Positions 20,901 to 29,676 are shown, counted from the stretch's first letter. The stretch is 64,000 bases of DNA from Bifidobacterium bohemicum DSM 22767 (GCF_000741525.1 NZ_JGYP01000004.1:109605-173604); one strand, 5' to 3'. Made by a program: numbers and translations. The notes: generated by a model not told the origin, from the sequence alone.

Positions 20901-21058
20901 ACAGCGGCACCGGCGGCACCGGCGCCGCGTACGACACGCCTTCCGCCGCGCCTGCGCCGAGGTGTTTGTTCGACCGCATCGCCGTGCTCCGCATCATTGT
21001 TCTGTTTATTGTCAGCGATTTCATCACTACTGACTGCGTCATGATCCATACTGGGCAC
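17948..21058 (-). CDS. rne: Ribonuclease E/G with long N-terminal extension
   Basis: This 1036-residue endoribonuclease processes rRNA and mRNA. The catalytic core begins near residue 525: an S1 domain (YLGRVQNVLPSMEAAFVDIG), the DNase I-like site with the acidic motifs VDVNTG and MIDFVDM, and the zinc-link CPTCKGRG. Residues 1-525 are low complexity, alternating Arg/Lys-rich and Asp/Glu-rich blocks; such arms in RNase E bind RNA and partners. About 85 residues follow the zinc-link. The GTG start at 21058 lies four bases after AAGGAG; the alternative ATG at 21049 is thirteen bases away. The gene precedes rplU-rpmA as in other actinobacteria. Calling it E or G is a matter of naming. Confidence 0.94.
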   Translation of the reverse strand: MPSMDHDAVSSDEIADNKQNNDAEHGDAVEQTPRRRRGGRRVVRGAGAAGAAVALTVEQLEENEERSVGAASVGKAGAEGRAERGSTARGVRQARTARQNVRESDGSESVESAESSDFPEDSKTTGSEGRGTSRPRRSTTARRARSGAAADDEADADSRSSRRSARKPRSSRRADATDDESGASNTTRRTRANRAENVDASVETRRGRAARDEDDQSVASSASRRRRPSRDDQGIPEEPDVHGSGRDDERSIRPMTSLLFREPVLPELDEVREAGRGRSRRAYDDSDEFGDLTDFMDEQPRGRRGRSRRLNAEERGAADEVERIEEDLESDDITYLPIDDDRDGEDDGGADNRERGGRRRKSVVEDGDDEAPRPRSRRRRRKNVDRDGADEGGERDDEQGSDIIRVSGSRSRVDRDDAEDEEETRGTRRRRRERGKRRESERDRTDERDERNDAEAETTTRRRRRTAKGDSGDSRQSARRSRKQQYIDEITDIEGSTRLEAKKQRRRDNRRERSHRSQIMEQDFLARRENVDRLMVVRERGQHIQVSVIEDDVLVEHYVSDIEEVATVGNIYLGRVQNVLPSMEAAFVDIGQARNGVLYAGEVNWDAARLEGQPRLIESAFKSGDPVLVQVTKDPIGHKGARLTSQVTLAGRFLVLVPSGGMTGVSRKLPERERTRLKSIVARIAPKEMGVIIRTAAEGASEEALQRDLESLERQWERIEEKRKLYHNGKRAKLLQGEPDVAIRVVRDIFNDDFSKMVVEGDNVYSHIEEYLDTMAPDLRDKLVKWDPAEHEGKDVFDKWQIDSQLRKGMERQVYLPSGGSIVIDRTEAMTTVDVNTGRFIGRGKSLEETVTRCNLEAAEEIARQLRLRDIGGMIMIDFVDMVLPANRDLVLRRLVECLARDRTKHQVAEVTSLGLVQMTRKRIGQGLVEAFSEECPTCKGRGFILHDEPTVSSDYADPYAVKGGDPFVHTNKHGHGTTPEVQAPTGSSAAVKAKLAQIAAAAAAASDEGEAEVMQDGEPESVSGSDAKAEADQGN

Positions 21059-21515
21059 AATGCTCCTTGACGGCGTGCTGCATCACACCGCTCACTCTGG
21101 CCGTCCACCGGCCTCACACCGCGCTCTCACCGCGGCCACGCGACTGCTACGTCCGTGGACGACATCGAAAAAAGTCCTTGGCTTCGAAGGCGGACACCGA
21201 CGCCCGCGGATAAACACGCGAGGGGATCGACGCCATCGAAGGTTCGGTGATTTGCAGAACCACCGCTCCGAGTATACCCCAAATGGGTGAACATAGCGTC
21301 AAATCGGCCGAAAGACGCCGTCGATCTGCCTCTCCACGGATTCGGCACCTCAAACCATGGTTTCATCCGGCAGGCGCCTTCGGTCCGCAGACGACCAAGA
21401 CAAGACCTGACGCATTGAAGATTCCCCGCCCTGTTCGAAACGGCTCGCGAATATCGATGTGAAAGCGCGCCTAAGAAACGAAACCCGGAACGAAGGAACC
21501 GGGCAGAAGGCGCCG
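21059..21515. other. Intergenic region upstream of rne
   Basis: The 457 bases hold the rne promoter and the dapE terminator. An open frame on the minus strand here has no ribosome site or homology. A -10-like TATACCC and a long GC-rich leader suggest an extended 5' UTR for rne; RNase E leaders often carry autoregulatory sites, but none can be defined here. Confidence 0.4.
21484..21503 (-). terminator. Probable terminator after dapE
   Basis: CCCGG and CCGGG form a five-base stem just past dapE, followed on the minus strand by TTTCGTTTCTT. Confidence 0.5.
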
Positions 21516-22703
21516 TCATGAAAGCCAGCGTATGAGAATGTCGGCCAGAAGCTCCAACTCGCCTTCGGGCAACTGTTCGTCGGCCTTGTGCGCCAGAAGC
21601 GGCGAACCGGCGCCAAGGTTCACCGCGGGAACGCCAATTGACGAGAACCGCGCCACGTCGGTCCAACCCAGCTTCGCCAGCGGCACCCGCCCCGTACGTT
21701 CGCGCACCAGACTGGCCAGTGACACCGCCAGCGGCGAGTCCATGCCGGGACGGGCAGAAGGCGATTCGTCCTTCATTTCAATACCGAAGCCCTCGAACAT
21801 GCCTCCGGTGGCCGTGTGTTCACCGTTGCCGAGCTCGGCGCCCGTGTCCGACCCCATCATGAGCGTCTTGGCCGCTTCGATGCTCTTGTCCGGAGCGAAA
21901 CGGTAGTTGACGTGCACACGGCACTGGTCAGGAATGATGTTGGTGCCGCTGCCACCGGAGATGAGGGTTGCATTGACGCCCTCGCGATAGACAAGGCCGT
22001 CCACCTCCACGTCCTGCGGCTCGTAGGAGGCCAGACGGTTGAGAACATCGGCCGCCTTATGTATCGCGTTGTCGCCCATCCACGCGCGGGCCGAATGCGC
22101 GGCTATGCCGTGGGTCACCACGTCGAAGCGCATGGTGCCGTTGCAACCGCCTTCGATGCCGCAGTCGGTCGGCTCGCCGATGATGGCGAAATCACCTTGA
22201 ATCCAGTCGGGGTGCGCGGTGGCGACACGGAACAGGCCGTTCTTCTCGGCGGCCACCTCCTCATGGTCGTAGAAGACGAAGGTCAGGTCGTATTTCGGGT
22301 CGGTCAGGGTGGCGGCCAGATAGAGCATCACCGCGTCACTGCCCTTCATGTCCACGGCGCCGCGGCCGAACATCACGCGCTCGCCGGGGTGCGCGGTCCG
22401 CACGTCGTCACGAACCTGCGGATCGTCGGGCTCAAGCCAGCGGGGAGGGAAATTGCCAAGCGCCGGCACCGTGTCGAGATGACCGGCGAGCACCACGCGT
22501 TGCGGCCTACCGAGCGAGGTGGACGCGACCACGGTGTCGCCCATCCGCCGCACATCCAGATGCGGCTGCGCGTTGAGGAACGCCTCGACATCATCGGCGA
22601 TCGCCCTCTCCTCGTCGCTGACGGAATGCACGCGCATCAACGCACCGAAAAGGTCGGCCAGCACCTGCGGGCGTTCGGCACCAGGTTCAATCACAAGAGT
22701 CAT
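21516..22703 (-). CDS. dapE: Succinyl-diaminopimelate desuccinylase
   Basis: This 395-residue M20-family metallohydrolase removes succinate from N-succinyl-LL-diaminopimelate in lysine and peptidoglycan synthesis. The metal ligands are visible in LAGHLDTVP, RGAVDMKGSDA and FYDHEEVAAEKNGL, and the dimerisation domain lies in the middle. Length and motifs fit actinobacterial DapE. The start at 22703 (MTLVIEPGAERP) was chosen over an upstream frame extension that has no homology; TACGAT lies six bases before it and no Shine-Dalgarno site is seen. Confidence 0.9.
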   Translation of the reverse strand: MTLVIEPGAERPQVLADLFGALMRVHSVSDEERAIADDVEAFLNAQPHLDVRRMGDTVVASTSLGRPQRVVLAGHLDTVPALGNFPPRWLEPDDPQVRDDVRTAHPGERVMFGRGAVDMKGSDAVMLYLAATLTDPKYDLTFVFYDHEEVAAEKNGLFRVATAHPDWIQGDFAIIGEPTDCGIEGGCNGTMRFDVVTHGIAAHSARAWMGDNAIHKAADVLNRLASYEPQDVEVDGLVYREGVNATLISGGSGTNIIPDQCRVHVNYRFAPDKSIEAAKTLMMGSDTGAELGNGEHTATGGMFEGFGIEMKDESPSARPGMDSPLAVSLASLVRERTGRVPLAKLGWTDVARFSSIGVPAVNLGAGSPLLAHKADEQLPEGELELLADILIRWLS

Positions 22704-23140
22704 GCCGCCATCGTACCCCGGCCGCGCCCGCCATGCCGCATTCGTCCGCATGCCGCATCTTCGACGATCTCGATCACGCCACACCACGGACATCCCGCCG
22801 GCATGACGACGGCAAACGGTCCTTCATCAATGCGCGGGGCCCCGTGGCGAACCTGTCACCAGTGACGCGGTTCCATACGACCGGGCTCGCACCGCCGCCA
22901 TGTCGGAAACGGTGCCATGCGATTATCCGGATCCGCAATTTGACGGCGGGCCTGCGCAAGTCGGAACCGTCCCGACAATCGCGGCTACGACCATGAACAT
23001 GAACGGTTTCAACGAAATTCCAGACAGCGAGGCACACTTGAACAATAAAGACGTCCCGAGAAACGGGTCGTCGAATCTGCGCTCCGGCTGGAATACAGAC
23101 AGATTGCGTCCATATCGCGAGAATATGGGAGAGGTGTCAG
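22704..23140. other. Divergent region between dapE and the AEC carrier
   Basis: The 437 bases carry the dapE -10 box and the ribosome site of the carrier (GAGGTG). An open frame crosses the region into the carrier gene in another frame, but I regard it as chance. No other gene is supported. Confidence 0.4.
22710..22715 (-). promoter_or_regulatory. Leaderless -10 box of dapE
   Basis: TACGAT is followed by GGCGGC and the dapE ATG, a six-base spacing that fits a leaderless transcript. Confidence 0.4.
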
Positions 23141-24082
23141 ATGGGCTTACTGAGTGCAATGCAGGGTTTCGTGGTGATCGGCATCATCATAGGCGTGGGC
23201 TATGTGGCGGCGAGGCTGCGGGTGGCCGGGTCTACCGCGCAGATGGTGCTCAACCAGTACGCCTTCTTCGTGACCAACCCGTTCCTCATGTTCGCTATCC
23301 TGTCCAAAGAGCCGATCACGAAGATCTTCCACTCCTCCATCGTCGTCGCGTTCTTCTCGGCCTTGGCGGTAGGCCTGCTCTTCCTGATCATCAACCGACT
23401 CCTCTTCCATATGGACGGAGCCCACGCCACCATCGGCGCGCTCAACTCGCTGTATCTCAACTCCAACAACATCGGTCTGCCGATCGCCACTTACATTCTG
23501 GGCAATCCCGCGCTGGTGGCGCCCATTCTCGTGATGCAGCAGGCCGTTTTCACGCCCATCGCCCTGACCGCGCTCGACGTGACGACCACCGGCAAGACTT
23601 CCGTCAAGCGAATCCTGGCCCAACCGCTGCACCAACCGCTGCTGATCGGGTCGCTCGGCGGCATCGCGGTCTCGGCCTTCACATCCATGACGGGCCATTA
23701 CCCGATCCCGAAGTTCATCTACGACCCGATCTACATGATTGGCCAGGCGGCGGTGCCCATGATCCTCATGGCGTTCGGCATGTCGCTGCACGGCACGAAA
23801 CCGTTGCAGAACAAAACGAACCGGTCGGCCAATATCGTCGTAACCATTCTCAAGAACGTGGTGATGCCCCTGATCGCATTCCTGATCTCGTACTTTATCA
23901 TGGGCTTCCGGGGCAAGGTGCTGTACGCGTGCGTCGTACTCGCCGCACTCCCCGCCGGGCAGAACGTCTACAACTACGCCGCCCGCTATAACGTCGGCAC
24001 CACCTTCGCCCGCGACGGCGTGCTGCTTTCGACCGTCACCAGCCCCATCGTCATCGCCATCATCGCCACGTTCCTCAGTTGA
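23141..24082 (+). CDS. AEC-family (auxin efflux carrier type) transporter
   Basis: This 313-residue membrane protein has about ten hydrophobic segments, starting MGLLSAMQGFVVIGIIIGVG, and matches the AEC/Mem_trans family, whose bacterial members export or import malate, malonate and other organic acids. Typical features are the Asn-rich segment NSLYLNSNNIGLPIATYILG in the first half and GQNVYNYAARYNVG in the second. The substrate cannot be read from the sequence. GAGGTGTCAG precedes the ATG. A second, distant AEC carrier lies at 58161-59174. It appears to be a single-gene unit. Confidence 0.85.
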   Translation: MGLLSAMQGFVVIGIIIGVGYVAARLRVAGSTAQMVLNQYAFFVTNPFLMFAILSKEPITKIFHSSIVVAFFSALAVGLLFLIINRLLFHMDGAHATIGALNSLYLNSNNIGLPIATYILGNPALVAPILVMQQAVFTPIALTALDVTTTGKTSVKRILAQPLHQPLLIGSLGGIAVSAFTSMTGHYPIPKFIYDPIYMIGQAAVPMILMAFGMSLHGTKPLQNKTNRSANIVVTILKNVVMPLIAFLISYFIMGFRGKVLYACVVLAALPAGQNVYNYAARYNVGTTFARDGVLLSTVTSPIVIAIIATFLS

Positions 24083-24170
24083 ACAGGGCGACGGGAATAT
24101 AGCCCATCGTTTCCGTCGGCACGGTACGAGGCGACAGCGTTACCCATGCCCGAAAGGCCGGCGACCGATT

Positions 24171-24271
24171 GTGTCGGTCACATTAATGGGTCGATCCGGT
24201 CTATCTAATCGATGCGGTCAATCCAGACAACCCGGTCAAACCGAACAACCAGAACAAACCGAACAACCCAA
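24171..24271. repeat. Degenerate short tandem repeats before the Maf-Nudix gene end
   Basis: The stretch is built of imperfect 9-12 base units such as CCGAACAACCAGAACAAA and CCGGTCAAA, mostly in GGTC/CCGAACA context, running up to the Maf-Nudix stop codon. Similar imperfect units occur inside linkers of neighbouring genes. Confidence 0.45.
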
Positions 24272-25948
24272 TCAGTCGGCCGAGGCAGACAGCTGCTTGA
24301 GACGTTTGGCGAAACGTGGCCAATCCGAGCGGAAAGCCGTCAGGAGTTTCAAATTCGACACCTGACCGACCGGCACCCACTCAATCTCAATGCTCTCGTC
24401 ATCGCCCACACTCGGCTCGACGCGATGGCCGGGCTTTTCAAAGGCGAGAACAGTGGTGTAGGCCCATGGGCCGTGATCCTCGCGATAGGTGCCGACCACT
24501 TCGATATCGTCCGGGTCGATGCCCGCCTCTTCGCAACTCTCGCGCAATGCGCCCTCAATCGGGTTCTCGCCGGTCGCAAGGGCCCCTCCGGGCACTCCCC
24601 AAGTGCCGCCCTCCGCGCTCCATGCCGCACGGTGTTGCATTACAATATGGGTGATCTCACCACTCTCCGCATTCCGGCGCGCCAGCAGAACGCCGGCCGC
24701 TCCGTTAAGACCCCAATGGCGACGCCCGCACACACAATCGACCCAGCCGTCTCCCGGCTGTCGAATATTGTTCTTGGGCGGCACAACCGAGGTCGGGTCG
24801 TACTGCGCCGACAAGCCGGGCTCGGCGGCGCCGGAAACATCAGCAGGGTCTCCGGGACGACCTGAATCGGCTGAATCGGAATCACCATAGATGTCGGAAA
24901 TGTCCGAACCGTCAGAACCGTCACTGGCATCGGAACCGTCAGGTTCAACGTTACCGGTGCGAGCGCCGGAATTACCGGAATCAGCTTGACCGGAGGCAGT
25001 GGCCGAACCGGGAGCCATCCTACCCACGGCCGCAGCTCCCAGGCCGACATTCCACAAATCCGACCACCGCGCACCCATCTCAACGACCATGCGCCGCAGC
25101 AATGGCAGGCTCAACCCAAGGACCCCGCTCGGATCACCATCGACGCCTTCGATGAACGCACCGCCCAGCCCCTCCAACGTGAAGCAGCCGGCAACCTCAA
25201 GCGGCTCGCCCGAAGCCACGTATGCCTCAATATCGTCGTCGGAGTAATCCGAGAACGTCACCTTCGCGAAGCTGGCGCCGCTCAAAGCCCTGCCACTGGC
25301 GAAATCGACCAGACTGTGCCCGGTCCACAGCTCGCCGGACTTGCCACGCATCGCACGCAGCCGTTCGCGCGCAACCTGTGGGGTGTGAGGCTTTCCGAAC
25401 GCCACGCCGTCAAACAAAAACATCGAATCGCAACCGATGATGAACGGACCGATATCCGACCCGGCGAAACCGGGATCAGAGCGCTGGGCGCGCTCAATCG
25501 GCTCGACGTTAACAGGTACCGTATACGACGAAAAATCACGCGTTGCCGTCGAATTCCGTCCCCCGAACGCGTTGGCGCCCCAAGCTTGAGAACCGCTGCC
25601 GGACTTGTCGGAAAAGGTGTCGCGCCGCGAAAGTCCTTTCCCGTCTTGAGCATCGGCCCCAACGGCCTTCATCGGATAAGCCGTCACTTGCTCACCGCTG
25701 GCGGCCGCGGCGGTATCGGCCACGGCCCGATACGCTCGGTAGACCGCCTTTGCCTTGGCTTTGGCAAGCAGAGAAACGCGCTCCTCGCACGTCAAATCAC
25801 TTTGCGCCACCCCACGAACTTCGGCCGCATGAGCCACTACGGCCGGCTCATCCACGCGCGAGACACGGATTACCGGACTGATGCCGGCCGCTTCAAGCAC
25901 ATTGCGACGCGAAGGTGACTGCGAGGCAAGAATCAGTGGAATGGACAT
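24272..25948 (-). CDS. maf: Maf-like nucleotide pyrophosphatase fused to a Nudix hydrolase
   Basis: This 558-residue protein joins two house-cleaning enzymes. The Maf domain (about residues 1-290) has ILASQSPSRR and FIIGCDSMFLFDGV; Maf proteins hydrolyse modified or non-canonical nucleoside triphosphates to monophosphates. It also contains a hydrophilic insertion of about 60 residues before IIGCDSM. A disordered linker of roughly 90 residues rich in Ser, Asp and Gly follows. The C-terminal Nudix domain (from about 390) contains a complete Nudix box, GGALATGENPIEGALRE followed by SCEEAG. The ATG at 25948 lies five bases after GGAG. The two-domain order is known from bifidobacteria; the Nudix substrate is unknown. 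Confidence 0.92.
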   Translation of the reverse strand: MSIPLILASQSPSRRNVLEAAGISPVIRVSRVDEPAVVAHAAEVRGVAQSDLTCEERVSLLAKAKAKAVYRAYRAVADTAAAASGEQVTAYPMKAVGADAQDGKGLSRRDTFSDKSGSGSQAWGANAFGGRNSTATRDFSSYTVPVNVEPIERAQRSDPGFAGSDIGPFIIGCDSMFLFDGVAFGKPHTPQVARERLRAMRGKSGELWTGHSLVDFASGRALSGASFAKVTFSDYSDDDIEAYVASGEPLEVAGCFTLEGLGGAFIEGVDGDPSGVLGLSLPLLRRMVVEMGARWSDLWNVGLGAAAVGRMAPGSATASGQADSGNSGARTGNVEPDGSDASDGSDGSDISDIYGDSDSADSGRPGDPADVSGAAEPGLSAQYDPTSVVPPKNNIRQPGDGWVDCVCGRRHWGLNGAAGVLLARRNAESGEITHIVMQHRAAWSAEGGTWGVPGGALATGENPIEGALRESCEEAGIDPDDIEVVGTYREDHGPWAYTTVLAFEKPGHRVEPSVGDDESIEIEWVPVGQVSNLKLLTAFRSDWPRFAKRLKQLSASAD

Positions 25949-26343
25949 ATACGCTCCAGACATGCAGGACGATCGAATACCTATGTCTGTCTATGGTACC
26001 CGCCACCCGAACGGCAACCAATCCGATCGCACTGGCCATCGCCGGCAAATACATAAGCCGGGGCCGGCGCTGTTACACGGTCGGCTCAATGCGTTGAAAC
26101 AAGAATAAAACGTTGATAAATCAACATATTACTCATTCAACAATCATCACTTCCCAAGGTTTTTCAGTAGAGCCGATCAAGGGGAACGCAGCAGTGGCGG
26201 CAAGTCGGTTTTACGCTATTCGCTGACATAACCGACATTGCGACAACCAGAAGACCCGAAGCCGCACGGCGTGCGAAACGACGCGACGGAAGACTAAATC
26301 CGCGAACCTTCACAATCTGCCACAGGCACAGCCCGTCCCGAAA
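25949..26343. other. Intergenic region between the Maf-Nudix and LacI-type genes
   Basis: The 395 bases are locally AT-rich around 26100-26150 and contain a palindrome GTTGAT-AA-ATCAAC (26112-26125). No gene is supported. Confidence 0.4.
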
Positions 26344-27459
26344 TCATAGATGCGGCACGGGACCCAGCGAGCGCCGTTGGATCACTCTCGCCGGAATCAG
26401 ACCCACACCGTGAGCGTTGGAGCTGTAGACCGTCTGCACGTCGCCACCCAGAAGACGCAACGTCTCGCGCATCGCCGCCGTGCCAAGTTCCTCGAAATCG
26501 GGTCGCACCGTGGAAAGCGGCGGCCACAGGTCATCCATGCCGGTCATATCGTCAAAACCGACCAAGCTGATGTCTTGGGGAATGCGCAACCCATGTTCAT
26601 GCAACGCGCGAGCCACGCCCACCGCCTGGGCGTCGTTGGCGGTGACGACGACCGTCGGTTTGCTCTCCCCCGTGGCGCCGATACGTTCAAGGTCGTGATT
26701 CATCCGGGAATATGCCTCCGAGGACTCCCACGAGTTGCACTCAATCTCCCGTGACTCTATGGTGTGCGCCGCGGCGGCCTTACGCCATCCCAACAGTCTT
26801 GTGGCCGCGTCTCGCCATTGAAGCGGACCGGTGAAGTAGAGCGCCGAATGATGGCCGAATCGTGCGACGAGTCGAGCAACCTCGGCCATCGCGTTCCATT
26901 GGTCGAGACCAACCAGTGCCGTGCGACGCCGCTCGTCGGACTGCATCATCCGCCCAGCCTGCCCCATTGACAGGGATCCGTGGGTCGAAGTGATCATGAC
27001 TCGCGGCTGACGGAACCGCACCCGGCAGGCCGCAGAGAACATCACATCGGTCGGCGTGATGAAGATGAAGGCATCAACGTTCTGCTCATCGAACGAGCGG
27101 CAGAGCTCCTCGAACTCGCTTTGCGTGCACAACGCCTCGTGCACCATGGACACCGCAAGAAAAAGATTGTGGCGCCGAGCCATTTCCTCGATGGACGAAA
27201 TCGCCGAAACCGGCCCGTAAAAATGCTGACCGCCTGCAATCAGGCCAATGGTGTGCGACCGACGGGAAGCCAATGTGCGAGCCGAATTGCTGGGTCGATA
27301 ATGCAGTACGTCTATGGCGTGCTGCACTCGTGCCCGCGTGGACGCAGAGACGTTCGGAGAATGATTGATGACACGTGAAACCGTCTGATGACTGACCCCG
27401 GCCATCTGTGCCACTTCAAACATCGAGGCGCGTTTGTCCAATCGACTCTCGTCGTCCAT
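26344..27459 (-). CDS. LacI-family transcriptional regulator
   Basis: This 371-residue regulator has an N-terminal helix-turn-helix (MFEVAQMAGVSHQTVSRVIN, near residues 12-32), the hinge helix region NSARTLASRRSHTIGLI, and a periplasmic-binding-type sugar domain ending in VGFDDMTGMDDLWPPLSTV. It would repress carbohydrate genes until a sugar binds. No transporter or glycoside hydrolase lies next to it, so its target is unknown; the nearest sugar gene in the window is the GH43 gene 17 kb away. The second of two tandem ATGs (27459) is preferred, five bases after GGAAGG. A palindrome just upstream suggests autoregulation. Confidence 0.9.
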   Translation of the reverse strand: MDDESRLDKRASMFEVAQMAGVSHQTVSRVINHSPNVSASTRARVQHAIDVLHYRPSNSARTLASRRSHTIGLIAGGQHFYGPVSAISSIEEMARRHNLFLAVSMVHEALCTQSEFEELCRSFDEQNVDAFIFITPTDVMFSAACRVRFRQPRVMITSTHGSLSMGQAGRMMQSDERRRTALVGLDQWNAMAEVARLVARFGHHSALYFTGPLQWRDAATRLLGWRKAAAAHTIESREIECNSWESSEAYSRMNHDLERIGATGESKPTVVVTANDAQAVGVARALHEHGLRIPQDISLVGFDDMTGMDDLWPPLSTVRPDFEELGTAAMRETLRLLGGDVQTVYSSNAHGVGLIPARVIQRRSLGPVPHL

Positions 27460-27566
27460 CATTGCCTTCCGTTCTACCTTCCTGTCGCCACTTGAAAGCC
27501 GTCGACAGGCTCACCCTGACGGCAACCGACAACTCCATGCCACTACTCAGCCGAATGCGTCAGACA

Positions 27567-27585
27567 GTGAACGCTCACAATTCTA
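27567..27585 (-). promoter_or_regulatory. Promoter -10 box and operator of the LacI-type gene
   Basis: On the minus strand TAGAAT (27585-27580) is followed directly by the near-palindrome GTGAGCGTTCAC (27578-27567, ten of twelve positions symmetric with a central CG pair). A repressor bound there would cover the transcription start, consistent with self-repression. Confidence 0.4.
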
Positions 27586-27725
27586 GCGCATCACCGAAAC
27601 CGAAGGATTCTGGACGCCGCCGCAATGCCACCGTTCCAACAGGCGCCGTCAGTCCACGCCGCAACAGGTCGCAACCCGACAGGTCGCAATCGGCTATATC
27701 GCACCCGACCGGCCTCACAACCGGC

Positions 27726-28523
27726 TTACGTCAGATGCCACGAAAGCCGATGCAATGCGGTCGGGCCATACTTCGCAATGGCGGCCCGATGCGCGGCGGA
27801 CCCATAGCCTTTATTGCGAACCCAACCATACGGGGCATACTGCGCGTTGCCTTGAGCCAGACCGACGATGAACCGGTCACGCGTCACCTTTGCGATCACC
27901 GAGGCGGCGGAGACCAGCGCACAGCTCTGGTCCGCCTTGACTTTCGTGGTGATATTGGCGGGCACCGGCACTTGCGGCGCTTCGAATGTATTGAGCGCCT
28001 TGGTGATATAGTCGTTGGGCCCGTCAAGTATCGCACCGACGCAAACGGCACCGGTCGGATCCGTTGAAGCCTGATGCGGGACTCTGATTCGTCCATCATC
28101 TGTCGAGCCGCCGTCCACGGCCGAAACGCCGACCCCCAGTTCACGCTCGAGCTCGTTGAGGGCCCGCAACGCCGCAATGCCCAGAGCGTAGGAGATGCCC
28201 CAATCGTCGATTTCCACGTTACTGGCCTGGCCGACGGCACTCGCACAACACCACGAACGCAACGGTTCGAACATGACCTCGCGCTTGGACTCGGTCAGCA
28301 ATTTGGAATCAGTAAGCCCTTGAGGCACCTGCAAATCGGGAATATCCTTGGCCCATAGGGCTGCCGCCCCCACCATGACCGGCCCGGCGAGCGCGCCACG
28401 TCCGACCTCGTCGAAGCCGACCACGAGATCGAAGCCATCGGCGGCAATCCGCGCCTCCAGCTCGAGGGTCGGCCAGGAATGAGCCACTCGACGGGCATGC
28501 TTCCGCTCGCTCACGCCGTCCAT
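27726..28523 (-). CDS. rnhB: Ribonuclease HII
   Basis: This enzyme cuts RNA in RNA-DNA hybrids, including single ribonucleotides in DNA. The catalytic motif GFDEVGRGALAGP, the stretch GLTDSKLLTESKRE and the C-terminal KVTRDRFIVGLAQGN and NKGYGSAAH are all present. From the ATG at 28523 the protein has 265 residues, a usual length. No Shine-Dalgarno site marks this start. The frame stays open upstream to an ATG at 28775, inside lepB; the extra 84 residues are low complexity (Pro, Ser, Asn, Asp) and contain repeated 9-12 base units, so the true start is uncertain. It lies directly after lepB and may be cotranscribed. Confidence 0.88.
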   Translation of the reverse strand: MDGVSERKHARRVAHSWPTLELEARIAADGFDLVVGFDEVGRGALAGPVMVGAAALWAKDIPDLQVPQGLTDSKLLTESKREVMFEPLRSWCCASAVGQASNVEIDDWGISYALGIAALRALNELERELGVGVSAVDGGSTDDGRIRVPHQASTDPTGAVCVGAILDGPNDYITKALNTFEAPQVPVPANITTKVKADQSCALVSAASVIAKVTRDRFIVGLAQGNAQYAPYGWVRNKGYGSAAHRAAIAKYGPTALHRLSWHLT

Positions 28524-28737
28524 CCGATGGTCGCGGTCGGACGGATTCGTTTGACGTGCCGAATCCGTCAGACCCGCCCGCCTGACAGGGTTGGCGGCAC
28601 CCGCCAAGCCGGCCGGACTCATTGGATTGGAGGAATCCAGCCGATTCCTCTGACCGGCCAGATCCGCGGAATCCCGCTGGGACGCCGAAAACTTCCGATT
28701 CACCTGAGGTACCACATCCTCCGCGCATCCACACCAC

Positions 28738-29490
28738 TCACGAATGTTCCGCCCCGGGTATTGCAGTGAACACATCGTGATGCGAATGCAATATGCCAAA
28801 ATGTTTAATCGGCGCGATCGTAAGGAAGGCGACGCCCCGCACCCGCGAAATCGGGACCAGGCCGTTGTTCCCATCATCTGGATGGTAGCGGGAGTCAGAG
28901 GAGTTTGCACGGTTGTCGCCCAACACGAAGACATTGCCTTCGGTCACTTTGACGCTGAAGGCGAAATCACTCGGCTGGGTGCCCTTGCGTATATATGAGC
29001 TCTCGTCAATCGCCACGCCGTTGATGGTGACCGGACTGCCCTTGCCCTTGCAGGCCACCGTATCGCCCGGCAGGCCGATCAACCGTTTAATCAGGTCGTT
29101 CGAGCCGAAGCTGTCAGTCGATTTGAGCCAATTGGCGGGATCCTTGAACACGACCACATCGCCGCGCCTGAGCGGCATGACCTTGGGAGCCAAACGGTTG
29201 GTAATCACACGGTCACCGATCTCGATGGTATCCTCCATCGAACCCGACGGAATCCGGTAGGCTCCGACAACGAACACACGCAGTAACGTGAAAACCAGCA
29301 CCAGGTTGATGATGAACACCAGCAGGTCCAGAACGTCTTTGGAAGTGAACCCGTCCGTTCTTGCGTGACGTTTCTTGGACTTCCCGACAGCGGAGGACCC
29401 TGCATCGAGGTCGGGTTCCAAACCGTGATTCGCCACCTCGACGATATGCCGATCCTCATCGCGTCCCTGATCCGGGCTGTTCGGCATCAT
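28738..29490 (-). CDS. lepB: Signal peptidase I
   Basis: This 250-residue membrane protease removes signal peptides from exported proteins. It has a cytoplasmic N-terminus of about 50 residues, one membrane helix (VLDLLVFIINLVLVFTLLRV), the catalytic serine in RIPSGSMEDTI, the catalytic lysine in LIKRLIGLPGD, and the box VFVLGDNRANSSDSR. GGGAGTGAT precedes the ATG at 29490. It follows rplS, as in many actinobacteria, and precedes rnhB. Confidence 0.96.
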   Translation of the reverse strand: MMPNSPDQGRDEDRHIVEVANHGLEPDLDAGSSAVGKSKKRHARTDGFTSKDVLDLLVFIINLVLVFTLLRVFVVGAYRIPSGSMEDTIEIGDRVITNRLAPKVMPLRRGDVVVFKDPANWLKSTDSFGSNDLIKRLIGLPGDTVACKGKGSPVTINGVAIDESSYIRKGTQPSDFAFSVKVTEGNVFVLGDNRANSSDSRYHPDDGNNGLVPISRVRGVAFLTIAPIKHFGILHSHHDVFTAIPGAEHS

Positions 29491-29676
29491 ATCACTCCCA
29501 TCAAAAACCTCTACATTACATCGCTCAGACCAGCATAGCCGTACAGCAGGAACGCATTACGGACTGCGATAGGCTCTTCACCTTCTTTTTTGCAGATCCT
29601 GTCGATTCGGGCAACTTCCCCCCCACAACACGACGAGGCAAAACCGCAAGCCGACCAAGCCAACGTCAGAACATAC

